A stretch of 64,000 bases of DNA from Verticillium longisporum (taxonomy: Eukaryota; Ascomycota; Sordariomycetes; Glomerellales; Plectosphaerellaceae). Position numbers and translations under genes: made by a program. Numbering within the stretch: position 1 is the stretch's first letter; each line of letters begins with the position of its first letter. The DNA is taken from the NCBI GenBank assembly GCA_019188255.1, contig JAETXT010000003.1, positions 5,208,001-5,272,000 on the forward strand, written 5' to 3'. Positions 10,421 to 22,965 of this stretch are shown piece by piece. The notes beneath the pieces were generated by a model. The model did no database searches. It was not told where the DNA came from and saw only the letters and a list, made by a program, of their open reading frames with translations.

Positions 10421-11197
10421 GTTTTGCTGACTCGTCTTGCCTCTTGGCCCTTTACGATCGGGAGTGTAGTTTGTCTCTTTTTCTCTCTCTTTGAGTTCTA
10501 TGAGTCGGCAATCGTCGAGCGGGCTCAGGTCAATTGTCAGGTCGGGAACGCAACTTGATCTGCTGGCGAGGCCAATTGATCAAACCCTTGCATCTATATA
10601 CCCTCACACATGATCATACAACTCGCGAGAAACCCCGCCAGGGCAGTGTCGATGAGCACATGGAGTTGAGCCAGATTTTCCACCAGTCAGCACCACGACA
10701 TCACCATGTCGCGCTCCTTTCGTCACGTCCGCCCGAGCTGCCCCTCTACATACCCCTCTGTTCCCCCACATTGTGAAGCCCGCCAAGGCGTGCGGGCACC
10801 TTTAAGGGTTGCCGATCGCCTGCAGAGACGTACATCAGACGATAAAGTCGCATTGGCGCAAGCCCCCACGGCAGGGATCCGGGGGGGGTGCTTGGCACGG
10901 AGCAAGACGTCGTCGCGGCATCGTTGGCGGTTTTCCCGCCCGCCGTCCGTCCGGCTGGCGGTTCGAACTGTCCTATTTCTTGCCTGGTCCTCTTTTCTCA
11001 TGTACAGGGATCGTTCTGCGTTACCGTTCTTCGTATCGTCGTGCCCTGTTGTGCCGAGTCGCAACATGATCCCTCCCGGACGCTCTGAGCGCTGCCCTCA
11101 TGAAGTCGCAGAAACACAGAAAGAAGCATAAAGACCATGTCGCTCAATGCAGTATCGGTCCCCCCCACCACCTCGAGCCCGGAAACAGAGACGGACC
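10421..11197. other. Intergenic region, no gene seen
   Basis: About 780 bases between the PEBP-gene start and the stop of the next minus-strand gene. It contains a TATA-like sequence near 10590-10600 that could serve the PEBP gene. No coding signal. Confidence 0.5.
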
Positions 11198-11686
11198 CTA
11201 CGCGGCACGCGCGACATTCTCATAGTACCACAGCCCATTGATGCGAATCCTTCTGCCCTCCAGTCCCCTTGGCGCAACTCGCGCCCCCATCCTCAACCAT
11301 GCCGGCCCTGAACCGGCGCGCGCCGCCCCAGCGACGACCCTGCGACATTCGGCCTTGTCCTCCGTCTGGGTCTCGGTCATGGTCTTGACCGCGTCGAGCT
11401 CTGGGCAAGACGCGGCGCGACGCTGGTGTTTCTGGCACCGATAGGCCGCGCACTCGTCGCAAGAGTCCGTCTTCGTTCTGTCGCGCCGTGTCATACCCCG
11501 CGACGGCACGCACAGGAAGCCCTCTTGCTGGGTCGCGGATAGCGAGGGGCGGCGATTGAGTGTCGTCTTGTCACGGTTGCTGGGGAGGACGGGGCACGCC
11601 GCCTGCGCGCCTTCTGGCGTCGTGAGAATAATTGTTGGAATGACTGTGCTGCGGGTGCGCTGCTGAGCGCCATTGTCGACCGTCAT
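11198..11686 (-). CDS. Small hypothetical protein with a Cys/His cluster
   Basis: Single-exon frame of 162 aa from the ATG at 11684-11686; the same frame stays open upstream to 11881 only because of a GGT/ACC microsatellite that would add poly-Thr, so the shorter start is preferred. The C-terminal half contains CDECAAYRCQKHQRRAASC, a spacing that could bind zinc, and the tail WLRMGARVAP...RINGLWYYENVARAA looks protein-like. I do not recognise the family. It could be a real small fungal protein or a chance frame. Confidence 0.45.
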   Translation of the reverse strand: MTVDNGAQQRTRSTVIPTIILTTPEGAQAACPVLPSNRDKTTLNRRPSLSATQQEGFLCVPSRGMTRRDRTKTDSCDECAAYRCQKHQRRAASCPELDAVKTMTETQTEDKAECRRVVAGAARAGSGPAWLRMGARVAPRGLEGRRIRINGLWYYENVARAA

Positions 11687-11802
11687 TGTGTGGTGAGTGT
11701 TGCGCATGGCAGACGACGGGCAGGAGCGGGAAGAAGCGCACGGCGCGCACGATGTCGAGGGGACGCAGACACCCCGTGCAGATTGTATGTGCTGTTGTGC
11801 TG

Positions 11803-11820
11803 TGGTGGTGGTGGTGGTGG
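11803..11820. repeat. GTG trinucleotide microsatellite
   Basis: Six GTG units upstream of the small hypothetical gene, followed by an imperfect extension to about 11828. Confidence 0.85.
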
Positions 11821-11828
11821 TTGTGGTG

Positions 11829-12441
11829 CCTGCGATGCGTCTGCGCGATCGAGTCGAGTTCAAAGAGGTGAGAGGATTCACAGATGCGACGATGATGCCC
11901 CATCGCTCGCCTCTCCAGTTGCCGCTCCTTCACTAGCGCCATCAGTGGAGGTGTAGGTTGCAACACCCACCTTGAGGGACAAACCCTCGTGTTCGCAGAA
12001 CTCTACCAATTCACGGATCCCCATACGAACCTGGAGAAACATAATCCAAGCGACCACCGTCACCAACCGGCATCGTGGCATGACGCTCATCGCTAGGTAC
12101 CTCGGTTTTTGGTGGAGTCCTGCGCAAATGATGTTGCATAACTTTTGCTTCCTAAACCATCCAGGGACTTTGCCATGCCAATGTCCGATGCGCTGCACCG
12201 CAAGACGCGTCTATCTCGTTTAAAGTGGAAGGAGGTCACTGACTTTGGCGTCTTTGAGTGTAGGGCGTGGGACACTGGCACAACGAGAATGGAGGCAATG
12301 CTCCACCTTGACGGAAGCAAACATCACGAAACGCGAGGATCGGAGAAACCTTGTTTATTCTGACACCCATGGGTCCCGACTTACAAGGCAGACGGACAAG
12401 AGACGGACAAGCGAATTGCATCCCAGACATGACTCGGCCGC
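11829..12441. other. Intergenic region, no gene seen
   Basis: About 600 bases between the upstream side of the small hypothetical gene and the stop of the MFS transporter. Only short, unconvincing frames. Confidence 0.5.
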
Positions 12442-14163
12442 CTACCGCGCGCCAAGCCCCTCATCGTCCTCGGCGGCAGATTCATACCCCATGCCCTCCT
12501 CCGTCTGCAGCGGCAGCTTCGCGTGCCGCGGTTCCCGGACCATCATGAACGCCGCGCCCGCGCCCGCGTACAGCACGGCGAGATACAGCCACGGAAGCCC
12601 CCGCAGCACGCCGCCCCAGCGCATCCCCACCGAGAAGCTCCACGCGAGCACCGGCCCGCCGATGAACGACCCCAGCGTGTCGACGATGCTGCACAGCGCA
12701 TACAGCCGCGACGTGTGCTCCTTCCTCTCGGCGAACGCCGTCGTGATGGCGCGCGTCAGCGGCGCCGTCGCCGACCCGAGCATGCCGAGCGCGTAGGTCA
12801 GCAGGAACGGCACCACGGACGGGCTCAGCGCCTGGAGCACCGACGAGCCGGCGAGGACGCCGTACGATATCCGCGTCAGCAGGAGGTCCTTTGTGAAGCT
12901 CGTCAGGCCGAGGCGCCCGCCGCGCGGCGCGAGGAGGTAGGCCGAGAGCCGGGGCAGCGCCACGAGCACGAGCAGGTGGCAGAGCGCGAGCGGTGAGTGG
13001 ACGTACGTCGTCTGCGCGAGGGACCAGGCGAAGTGCTTGCTGATGTACTGCGTGAACGTTGTCGAGTGAGACGTCGAGCTCGCGTTCGAGATGAGGGGCG
13101 CCGCGAGGCAGTAGAGCAGGCTACGGTTCCGCAGTAGGGCTTTTATGCTAGCGACTTCGGCGACGTTTGAGGAGACGTAGTATCGGATCGCCGCAGCGAG
13201 GGGTCGCCTGGGCTCGGGGACGCTGTTCCCGTCCGGCAGCTTGATGGGTAGCGTCTCCGGCAGGAGGCTGGCCGCCGTGACGACGACGGGGCTCAGATAA
13301 AATACCAGCTTGATGGGCACCCACGGTCCGTATGTCTGCAGGAGAAAGCCGGACGCCAAGGGCACGCCGAGGCCGGCGATAACGCCGCCGATGGAAAGGT
13401 AGAGGAAGTGGGTCGATCGGTTTTCCTCGGTGCTGACGTCCGATGCCATGGCGTAGATGCTGTTCACGGCCGCCGACACGCCACCCCCGATGAGGAAAAA
13501 GAATTGACCCAGGAGCAGGGTCCACAGATTCGGCTGCTCCGATACCGAGAGGACGAACGGCGCCCATCCAAAACCGAGCAGTATACCGAGATAGGCAAGG
13601 AAAAACGCGGGCTTGCGGCCGAGCCTGAGAGTCGTCAGTTCGAGGCATTCCCGAGGCATCCTGGATGAAAAGGGTCCAGCTCACCTGTCAGCGAGCACAC
13701 CATAGGGGAAAGCGACGACGAGGGTGACAAGTGCCCCTATCACGGCGCCAATGCCGAGCAGGTAGGCCAATTGCGACTGGATCTCGTCGGCCTTGCACTC
13801 CTTTTCCTCAATTGGCTCGGAGAGGTCCTTGTGGTAGTGCACATGACAGATGGCATCCTCTACCAGGCGAAACAAAGGCGTCAGGAAGAGAATGCCGCTG
13901 GAAAACAGTGTCGCCTTCAGACATGCGAGCAGCACGACAATGGTGAACGGAGTCTTGGGTCTGAAAGCGTCAAAGGTATGCTTGGGACCAAGGCGTTGCC
14001 AAGGAGCCCAACTCTTCTTCCATTGTGCGCGGCGCTGTGAGGACGATGAGGCTATCGAGTGCTGGCCCTCTACTTCAACATCAGGGAAAGGGTCGAAGTC
14101 GTCGGGATCATCTTCAAGCAGGGGGTCGGCATCCAAGGGAGAATCGTCGCCGTATTGATCCAT
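12442..14163 (-). CDS. MFS transporter (major facilitator superfamily)
   Basis: Exons 14163-13685 and 13624-12442, 553 aa. The 60-nt intron (donor GTGAGC, acceptor CTCTCAG) rebuilds the MFS motif A as GVLADRLGRKPAFF, which confirms the junction. The start MDQYGDDSPLDADPLL is chosen over upstream in-frame Met codons because the acidic N-terminal tail of such transporters begins this way. About twelve hydrophobic helices follow, with a long central loop around LPETLPIKLPDG. It resembles fungal MFS proteins of unknown substrate and lacks the sugar-transporter motifs of its neighbour. Plasma membrane or vacuole; substrate not predictable. Confidence 0.85.
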
Positions 14164-15157
14164 AGTCAGGACGCGATCGAATAATCTGCCCGACGGCGAG
14201 GGGGCATCTGTGTTGTTTTGCCAGTCGTGATGTGTCCACATGGCATGGATCAGATTCTCTCGAGGTCGGAGCCGAAAGCTTGTTATTAACGCATTTCTAA
14301 GCGAATGGGCCACCCAGCCGCGACCACGCGACCATCTTCGTTGCAACGCGTATTTCTGTACCAGAGACAATAGAGTATCCAAGCAACGCTCGGTCCGCTG
14401 CAAAGACCTACCTGGTCAGTCGCGCGACGCTGAACCGGCGACTGAAGGGGACGTTCATCGACGCGACAGCACGCCCAGATCACGGAAGTGGACCGCTCGG
14501 GAGGAAGTATCCTCTGGAGTAACTTGTTACCCAAAAGACTAGAGTCGCTGATAGGACATCGAGAATATCTATCCAAGACCTAAACACTCAAGCACTAAGA
14601 AACGGGGGCAGTAAAGAATATACACGACTATTTAAATACTTATAAGATCTTACAACTACTCCTTATGCGGCGGGAAATTCTTACGCGCCAAACCGCCTAC
14701 CCTACCTGAGCTAACATATCACCTACCTGGTTCTCGCCCACCGTATCACATGGACCACCCTTGAAGCAGTGGACTGTGGTGGGGCTTGGATGAGCTTTGA
14801 ATGTAAATCTGGTGTGTTAAGGCGCCTTTTTTCGCACTTGCCCTGTGATGTGGAACCGGATTTGTGGGATCGAAGAGTGCAGAACGAGTTCAGGCGAAGG
14901 CCCCGAGGATGTTGTTCCTAACATAGTGCACACCGGACTACCGTCAGACTTTTCTGTGAGCCGTCTATATTAGCAGCCTTGCGCCAATTCCGACTCAGAA
15001 ACTAGATTGCGCAGGCGCGCGCATGCCGCATATCAATTCACATGTGCGAGTTCTGCACGATACAGTAGTGAATTTGAATCAGTTGGTTCGATTGACATCG
15101 GATCCTAGTCTAGTCATCAAGCGTCATAAGGGAATCTCCAACACAACACCAGTGCAC
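14164..15157. other. Intergenic region, partly AT-rich
   Basis: About 1 kb between the start of the MFS gene and the stop of the sugar transporter. 14580-14720 is AT-richer than its surroundings. No gene seen. Confidence 0.5.
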
Positions 15158-16902
15158 CTAGGCAATCTCCTTCCGCTCATCCCTCTTCTCAGCATGCTCA
15201 GACTGGCCAATGTTGTGCTCGGCCGCCTCGGCCTTCTCATCGTAAATGGCATCCTGCTCCTCGGCATCCTTGTTGCCAAAGAGACCTATCCTGTACCAGG
15301 GCAGGTCGAACAGCCTGTCCATGCTCTCGAGCGAGCGACCGCCAGTCTCGGGCACGAAGAACCACACCCAGATGCCGCCAATGATGGTAACGGCGGCGAA
15401 GCACCAGAAGGTGCCCTTGGGGCTGATACCACCGTGGCCCGAGGGCAGGAGCATGTTGGGCACGGCGCGCGAGTTGCCGTACTGGTTGCTGAAGTGAAGG
15501 GTCATGGCCCATGAAGTAGCAAGGGCACCAATCCGCAGAGGCAAAGGTTCAGCAGTCAGGAGGTAGTGCATGGAGTTCCAGCGGAGAGCCCAGCCGAAGC
15601 CCGAGATGTAAATCATGGCAATGGCGCCACGGCTGGCACCGAGGTCCTTCTTCGGCACCTCAAAGCCGTCGACAACACCGAGCTGGGGGATGCCCGTGAG
15701 GAAACCGGCGACGTAGATCATGGCAATGGCCTGCAGGGTGATGCCGATGAGGAGAGCGCGCTTGCGGCCGATGACATCGACAAGGAACAGGGCGCAGATG
15801 ATGGCGGCGCAGAACTTGACAATTCCGAAGACGGCGGTGACGAGCAGCGATTCGTTCTGGCCCGTGACACCAAGGATCTCGAAGAGGTCGGGGGCGTAGA
15901 GCGTGATGGAGCCAGCACCAGACCACTGCGAAAGAATCTGAACCATGCTCGTGAGGTAGACACGGTAGAGGTTGCTGGGGACAAGGAACATCTCCTTGAT
16001 CTTGCCGAAGAAGCTAGCACCGCGGGTAGCCTCGAGCTCAGCCTCGTGGGACATTTGAATGGCGCTGATCTCGCGCACGATGTATTCGTGGTCCTCAGGC
16101 AGGTGGCGCAGGTGAGACATGACAGCAGTGGCCTCCTCGACCTTGCCCTGCTTGACGAGGAAGCGAGGGGACTCGTACTGGAAGAAAGTGAGGATGAAGA
16201 TGATGCCAGCAAACATAATGTGGAGCGAAGTGGGCACGAGCCAACGGTTGTGCGTGTTGTCGCCGAGATGAAGCTGACAGCCATAGTTGGCGAAGTATGC
16301 AAGGACAATGCCGAGATAGACGAAACCGGTGAACATGCAAGTGCAAAGACCACGGATCGAGGCGGGAGCGATTTCGGCGAGGTAGACGGGGCCGACGACA
16401 GGGGTCTGGCCGACGCCAAGACCGGCGATGAAGCGGCCCGCGTAGACGGCGCCGAGGTGGCCGTTGTTGCACATGAAGATAATGATACCGATAGCCCACA
16501 CAACACAGAGCTGGCGTGTGGCCCAAATACGGCCGATCTTGTCGCAGATGAGGAAAGCACTGAAAAAGTTAGATTCGGCATTGCAGGGATCAGAGGCGAG
16601 CGTGCGCGTGTGACGTCGACTTACATGAGAGCGCCGCCGACGGAGCCAATCTGGACCATGGCCGAAACATTGGCCTTGATGTTGGTCTGTTCGACATGGT
16701 CGTAGTTCTCGTAGTGGATGAAGCGCTGGAAGTCCTTCGACTTGAAGGCGCCAGAAATGAGACCCTCGTCAACACCACGGGCCGCACCGAGCAGGCCAAA
16801 GGAGACGACGGCGAACCATAGTCGCCAGTTGAAGATTCCCTCGGGCTCGCCCAGGTTCTTCAAGTTGAAGATGTTCACGGGCTTCTTGACGCCGCCTGCC
16901 AT
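15158..16902 (-). CDS. MFS sugar transporter (sugar porter family)
   Basis: Exons 16902-16625 and 16559-15158, 559 aa. The 65-nt intron has GTAAGT, branch TCTAAC and a TTTTTCAG acceptor, and restores GGALIAFLICDKIGRIWATR, the sugar-porter motif after helix 2. Other signatures: GRFIAGLGVG, YESPRFLVKQGK, DVIGRKRALLIG and PETGGRSLESMDRLFD, so all sugar-porter hallmarks are present, with twelve helices and a charged C-terminal tail. It moves a monosaccharide or related polyol or acid across the plasma membrane; the exact substrate cannot be read. A rhamnosidase lies 13 kb away in the same window, but nothing in between ties the two into a pathway. Confidence 0.93.
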
Positions 16903-19900
16903 CTTGGGCTATCTGTGAGGATGAAAGGAGGAAGAGTATCGATGAGAGTGGAGAGGCGAGGCGATGCGCGTCGAGAAGGCTAGACACTCGAATGGGAGAC
17001 CAAGCTGTTCTGCCCCAACAGACCTTGGGAGATGCGGCTTCCATCCTTTTTATTTCTTTCTGGACATCTACTCTGGTGCTACCACCCCGCTTGTCTTACC
17101 CCTCTGCCCCTCATGCCCCCTAGGGCATCGTGGGGACCTGAAGCCTCCCCCATGGAGACGGATCTGAGGAAAGGTTGCATGGACTTACTCGCGCGCAATA
17201 TGCCCACTTCATGACCTACATGGTACATGGTACAACTAGGTTGCGCTGAGAAGTCCGCCGCGCTCACAAGTCGCACGCAGCGTGTGGAGTAGCCTTGAAG
17301 AAGCAAGTAGTCTCATAACTGGTCCAAGTGGTGCGGCAGTCGGTCATTCCTCCGGCCGCTCTCATGCCCGGGCAGGGGACGACGGGCAAGGAAGGGGGCC
17401 CCGGTGGCGACGATAATGGACCGCGTGGAATCCATCTCGCTTGCCCGAGGCCCTGGCAACGTTGAGTTGGTCGTCAGTCGGCGTCTAGAAGGCCTGGGCC
17501 CAATGAGAAGCGGTGTGATGGTCAGACCTGTTGTGTTGAGCCCCCCAAGAGAGTCCCCCAAATAAGCCCCCCAACTCCCATGGAGAGGGATGGGAAGAGC
17601 TGGGGACAGGGGGCGTGGCTACGTTGGCTCCGCAGAAACGCGAGAAAAACATGCTTAAATGGTCGACACATTGCTGCACGATTTGTCGGCCAACTTCCGT
17701 CCAACGAGGGCGCGAGAAAGCAACAAGAAAGCTGTTGCCCGGGGGTGGACGTCTATGCCAAGCCGGGAAAGGCGCTGTCGGAGACCCATGCCAAGCCCCG
17801 GTATTCACGGATCAGACGGCAGACGACCGTCCCTCGACTCCGGTAGCGGCTGAAATGGCACGAGTCGTGACGCCAAATTGCCTCGACGAACACGGCGCTC
17901 TCAAATTCAGAGGAACCCCTGATTGGCCATTCAAAGGGACTTGGGGTCCAGAGGTGTGGGTAGTGCGTGTCAGACGGCTAGGTCGGCATCGGAAGTGTGG
18001 TCTGGGTACCGGGCGCCCACCGTCGAAGTGCCGCTAGAGCCTCAATCACGACCAGGCGGCCTCCTTTTTTTTGTGGTCACACACGCTCTTGAAGCCCGCC
18101 TTCCTGTCGGGTTGCCTTAATGGGATGCAGCGTCGATCCTGCGTTGCGGGATTGAGCGATTTGTGAGCGGACCAAGCCCGACAACGTTGCCAAGCAGGGA
18201 CACCGGCTTCTAAAGGTGGCATTGATTCGATGTTAGCAACGATTTGGTGTGCCTCGTGGCTAACGTCTTGTTGCGGAAGCACTGAAAGACATGGGCACCT
18301 GCTTGGAAGAAAGGGAGAACCATGCCGTTGCAGGCTTCCCTCGTGGCGGGCGGCGGCTGTGGCTGCTAAAGGCTTGTTTCCCTGGGGAATGGACGGAATA
18401 AACCGAAGGCCTCGGTCATTATTGGTATTAGCCGACGGGTGGCATGACGAGATGTTGCAGTTCCGAGGAGAAGCCATGTTAGCTGAAAGGCACCAACGAC
18501 GCACACAGGCGAAAACCGTCCGGGGGGGCCTTCAAAACTCAATCTCCTAGTCGGGACGAACGCCGCCATGACTCGGGTTTGCCGACTGGCTCCTGTTTTG
18601 GGAGCCCGCGTGGCCAATTGCCATTGACGCCATAGTGCAGTTCCTTGAGCCAAGCCTGGCCAAGAGATTCGAAAGGCAGATCGACGCGCCTTCTTCGTGC
18701 TGATAGATCTTCCCGTCGATTGCGGGATGCTTTTGTGATAGGAGCATTCTGGGTTCTGGTTCAGGGTTTGGTTCTGACTGAAAGACGCAACCTGTCGAGC
18801 GAGTTGACGCAGCGTAGGCAATTTTGCTGGCATCACGCATCCAGGGGGGTCTGGGTCACGTTCGTTGCAGCACTAACGAGCAAGGAATTGCCGTCTTTGT
18901 CTGAACTCGTGTGTCCTGGAAGCGTCATTCATGCCTCTCCGTGGAAAGTATGGCTGCCTGCGTACCTGCCCGACATGGGTGGCACGATACCTTCCTCCCT
19001 TCCACCCTTCGTCCCTGCTCTTCTTCTCCCCTCCTTCCTTCCCTCCCTCTTCCCTCTTCCCCATTCCCTGCCTCCGCTCCTCCCTCCTGCTATGTCGTAC
19101 CTGACCAACTAAGGACCCTAGTGGAGGCACTGGTGCCACTTGCCTTGTGTCCCCTGCCCGATACCCTCCGGATCCTGTCCCACCCCCCTGACACTAGAGG
19201 TTTGGGGACGTTCGTTCGCGGATGTTCAGGATGTCGAGAAATCAAAGCTCCCATGCTCCAACACGAGATTCACAGATCCAACCCACTGGGTACTCGGCCT
19301 GTTCCCTACAACCTACTCCCTGCTTCCCCCGCACCCCATACCCCGAGTAATAATGGTCCCATTTTCCCCAACTTTGGCTTATTGACCCCGCGAGCTACTC
19401 GTATCACCGACCTCCGAACCTCGCAGCCGACGGTCGATGGCAGGGCCCTCGGATGACCGAGGCGTGGACAGGTAGTCGCGGTGGTCGCACTCTCGCTCGA
19501 CCCTGTGACAGTTGATCAACTCAGGACATGAAGTTACACATCACGAGGAACATCACACCAGCAATGAGTTACCCAAGCCAAGCGACACGAGACGCGAGAC
19601 GGGGCATCGACCCCACGACTTTGGCGCGCCTGTCATGCCTGCTCCTCACGGTAACATCTCTGCCATGCAGCCAGCAAACTATAAGATCACCCTGAGCGCG
19701 GCTAATGCGGCCCGACTGGCCTACGAGAGTCGCATGCAACATGACGAGAGCAAGTCCTGTACTTGACGAGAATCAGGGACGTTAGGCATCGCCATGTCGT
19801 TACGAGCTTCAATGCGAGATGCAGAATGGGCGTGTGATGGAACCCCACCATCCTCCCGGCGGGTGAGCCGCCAAACGCCAAGACACGGCAAGGCTTTCCC

Positions 19901-21178
19901 ATTCCATCTCCGCACAAGGCATGTGCGAAACCCCTCCACAGCGACTGTAGCACGCGGCTTGACTGCGAGCCAAGCTGCAATGATAGCATGGACGAGAGCG
20001 AGTACACGCTACATGCGGCGCTTACTCTCGTACGCGTTGGCTCAAGACCCAATGTCTGGCGTGAGCCTTACCAAGGTGGCAGAGTCGCCAGTGCGTCTTA
20101 AGTCTCACGCGGGGGGGGGGGCGTTGGGTTCGCTGCAGCCGATATACAAGTAGATCTCGCCAGCTACTATGGTCGAAGCTTTCGATTCAGCCCCCACTCC
20201 CAGCTTACTTGTCTGCACGAGGTCGGACGTCGCCGCCAGGGTTGGATTACAACGCTGAGCAATCTTGGTTGTAGGCCGTGTTGTCCGTTAATGCCTATTA
20301 TATGATCGGCTTGACATCAGAGCATCTTTGCAAAATTCGGGTCAACTTTCTCCTGGCGATGTGAAAGGCGCTAATAACTTGTCCTGTCCTTAGCAAGAGG
20401 ACATGGATAGAGAGTGTGAGCTTTGCAGCTAGGCCCGAGGGGAAGGAGGCCAGAGTTTTTCTGCGCAGGAAGCAAAAGCGCACCGCGAAACCGTCCGTCG
20501 GATCAGCTCTAATCTCCCTAGGCCTAGGTAGATTGTCGCCAGCTGGATAAGAACGGACGGCCCGCAGCAGCCACAGAGGCGCGCCTTGCCATTCAGGACC
20601 GACAGGACTGGTCGAGATTCGACCTAGCCCCGATAGACCAGGGGTTTGATTCGCACCAAGCCTTGGAAGGATGGGAGCTATGCCCTTCACAGTCGTTGCC
20701 CCCAGACGCGGGAGCGGCTGCTTGGCTTGCACTGCCACCAGCCGCACGTGAGAAGGTATTTTTGGATGATTTCCGTGGAGCTACAGGGCTGGTACGGCCT
20801 GGCAGACAGCAAATGGTACGCCAATTGCTGTGCTGTGCTGCCCTTTCAGCCCAATAAGTAATTACCCTGGCAGTAGACTGTACAGCCATCTCGCCCGCGC
20901 TGTTGGTGGTGGTCCCAGCAAGCCCTTGCTGCAGGATTCGGCCTGCTTGGCGCAAATGGCGAACGGTCATAACATAAGGCTGTGTAGAACCCGCGCGCGG
21001 GGCGGCGGCAACAAGCTCACCTCTTGAACTCGCGATCCCGCCCTTTCTCGCGTCCACCGACACGCTTCACAAGCAGCATCCGGCCGACAAACAACGCAGC
21101 AGCGATTCGGTCAACCTGACGCTTGCGAATACGACCATACAGACTCCGGGACCAAGAGCGTTTTCATTGATAGCCGAC
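16903..21178. other. 4.3-kb gene-poor interval
   Basis: No convincing gene on either strand; frames overlap each other on both strands and lack splice support. It contains a strong pyrimidine tract at 18991-19090 and an 11-base G run at 20111-20121. It should contain the promoter of the sugar transporter at its left end and that of the Cys-containing membrane protein at its right end. Confidence 0.5.
18991..19090 (+). repeat. Polypyrimidine (C/T) tract
   Basis: About 100 bases that are almost only C and T on the plus strand, rich in CCCTCC and CTTCC units. It is far from any gene start. Confidence 0.8.
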
Positions 21179-22471
21179 ATGTCGGTATCAGCAGGTATTG
21201 AGAGCCTTCCGGAGGCCACAGCCTCTGCTACAACAGACATACCTGTGGCGGTGCCGTCTTCGACCCCGCCGCCATCAGTACAACAGGCTTCTACCGAGTT
21301 TCAAGGATGGTCTATGGGTCCCACAGGAAGTAGGATACTGAACAACTCTTGCTTGGTGGCTCGATGATTGACCGGATAATGTACAGCGTCTGCCATGATG
21401 TGTTCTCCTGGTGTCAATTTCCAGACATCCGGAAGATTTGGCATCTGTTGTGCGTCGGACCCATGTTCTGTAAGCAACAGACCGATGTCACGGACATTGT
21501 ACCTCCCCTCCAAGTTGACTATGACTTACACATGGGGATTAGATGGCCACCGTCTGCGAAGATAACACGGTTACCTACGATAATCAAGAGACTTTTGCTT
21601 GGTATGTCATTCATTCATGGTGAATAGACGGTTGGGAATCATAACTGACGACTATACCAGCGGCACGGAGTTTTCGTGCGTCACAATGAAACTCTATCAA
21701 ACGCCAGCTCCGTTCGATGTCGGCAACCCAACCTCGATCATAGTATGCGGCCGCAGTAGGTTTTCGATGATGACCTGATGTCCCGAGAACCTTGCCCTGA
21801 CAACTCGCAGACTGGGCGGCGCACACCATTTACCGGAATCAGGCCCCAGAACTCACAACAACCGACCAGACCGTGACCACAACCCAGCCAATCTCTCGTG
21901 ATACCATCTCGACAACACAAACATCCTCATCCACCTTAGCCGCCTCTATAGATGACAGCACTAGCGACAGTAGCGCCTCCCTCCCCGTAGGCGCCATCGC
22001 CGGCGGCGTCGTCGGTGGCGTCGCCCTCGTCGCCCTCGTCGCTCTCGTCTTCTGGTTCCTCCGCCGCCGCTCAAGGCAACGGGACACCGCGACAAAAGCG
22101 CAAGCAACAGGAAATCACGGCGGTTACGGCGCCCGGGCTCCGGGCAGCGAGTATCCCAGCGAGTCAGCCACGGCCGCCATGTCCATGTCTCAGTCCGACC
22201 GGCACACGTGGACGCAGAGCCCCCTCACCAGGGCGGCGGCCCAGAGCACTACTCGAGTCCCGGGTATCCAATGCCGCACGGTCACCAACTTGTTCCGCAG
22301 CAGCTGCCTGTGGGCGAGCTCGGGTCCTGGCAAGGTCACGGGCTTGGTCCTGGCGGAGAGGCGATGGAGCTGGACGGAAGCTACGCGAACGAGGCCCGCA
22401 GGCAAAGACCGTTGTCAGAGTTGCCGGTGGACGGGCACCATGGGTCCGGAGGGTCGGGCTATGGGAGGTGA
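21179..22471 (+). CDS. Cys-containing single-pass membrane protein, five exons, frameshifted
   Basis: Exons 21179-21329, 21387-21469, 21543-21601, 21661-21755 and 21811-22471; about 349 aa with one base restored. Every junction has GT..AG and a plausible branch site, and the joined protein is smooth, for example CSPGVNFQTSGRFGICCASD in exon 2 and IIVCGRNWAAHTIYRNQ across exons 4-5. The ectodomain has about nine Cys, then a Thr/Ser stalk, a helix at about 190-213 with GAIAGGVVGG, and RRRSRQR marking the cytoplasmic side. There is no N-terminal signal peptide, a layout seen in several fungal membrane proteins. In exon 5 the frame goes bad at the CCCCC run 22220-22224; adding one C gives SPPHQGGGPEHYSSPGYPMP and leads to TGA 22469-22471. 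Function unknown, cell-surface sensing possible. Confidence 0.75.
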
Positions 22472-22965
22472 TGAAGAATACCTGGCGCAATGGGCTAGAA
22501 GAGTGGATAATAATTAGGAGCGGCGTAGTGTGTGGCGGATACCCCTTTTTGGAATGAAATCTGGATGGCTGTGCGTGTCTTCCCAGAAGTCGTCATGATG
22601 ACCCCCTTCATCATTGCTCCGGCAGCGATCCAGGAGTCAAGAGCCAGTGGGTTGCTGTTTCGGAGCGTTCTCTCACGATGCGTGCCTGAAAAGCGGACAT
22701 GCGCAGTCAATGCATTGATGATTGAAGCGCGTGACAGAAAAGTGCTGCTTTGATCTACTCGTAACATCTACCCAGGTATATCTCCATAATGCCGTGCCTT
22801 TTGCCTCGCGTGAAACAGAACCCAACGCCATATATGCAGTCCATTCAATCTCTCGAGCGCCTGGCTCTCTCTGCATCGCGATAACTCCTAATCCCGGCCG
22901 GTGTTGCGTCCTGCAACGCTCCCACCTTCCCTCGCCTTGCTGGTGTGGTTTGCTCAGCACCATAC
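22472..22965. other. Intergenic region between convergent genes
   Basis: About 490 bases between the stop codons of the membrane-protein gene and the phosphatase gene. No gene seen. Confidence 0.5.

Noticed and set aside
15566..16705. 379-aa plus-strand frame over the sugar transporter
   Set aside because: Antisense shadow; composition follows the transporter codons and it crosses the transporter intron.
1..16902. Rhamnose-use gene cluster (rhamnosidase plus sugar transporter)
   Set aside because: The two genes are 13 kb apart with repair and unrelated genes between them, and no rhamnose catabolic enzymes are present.
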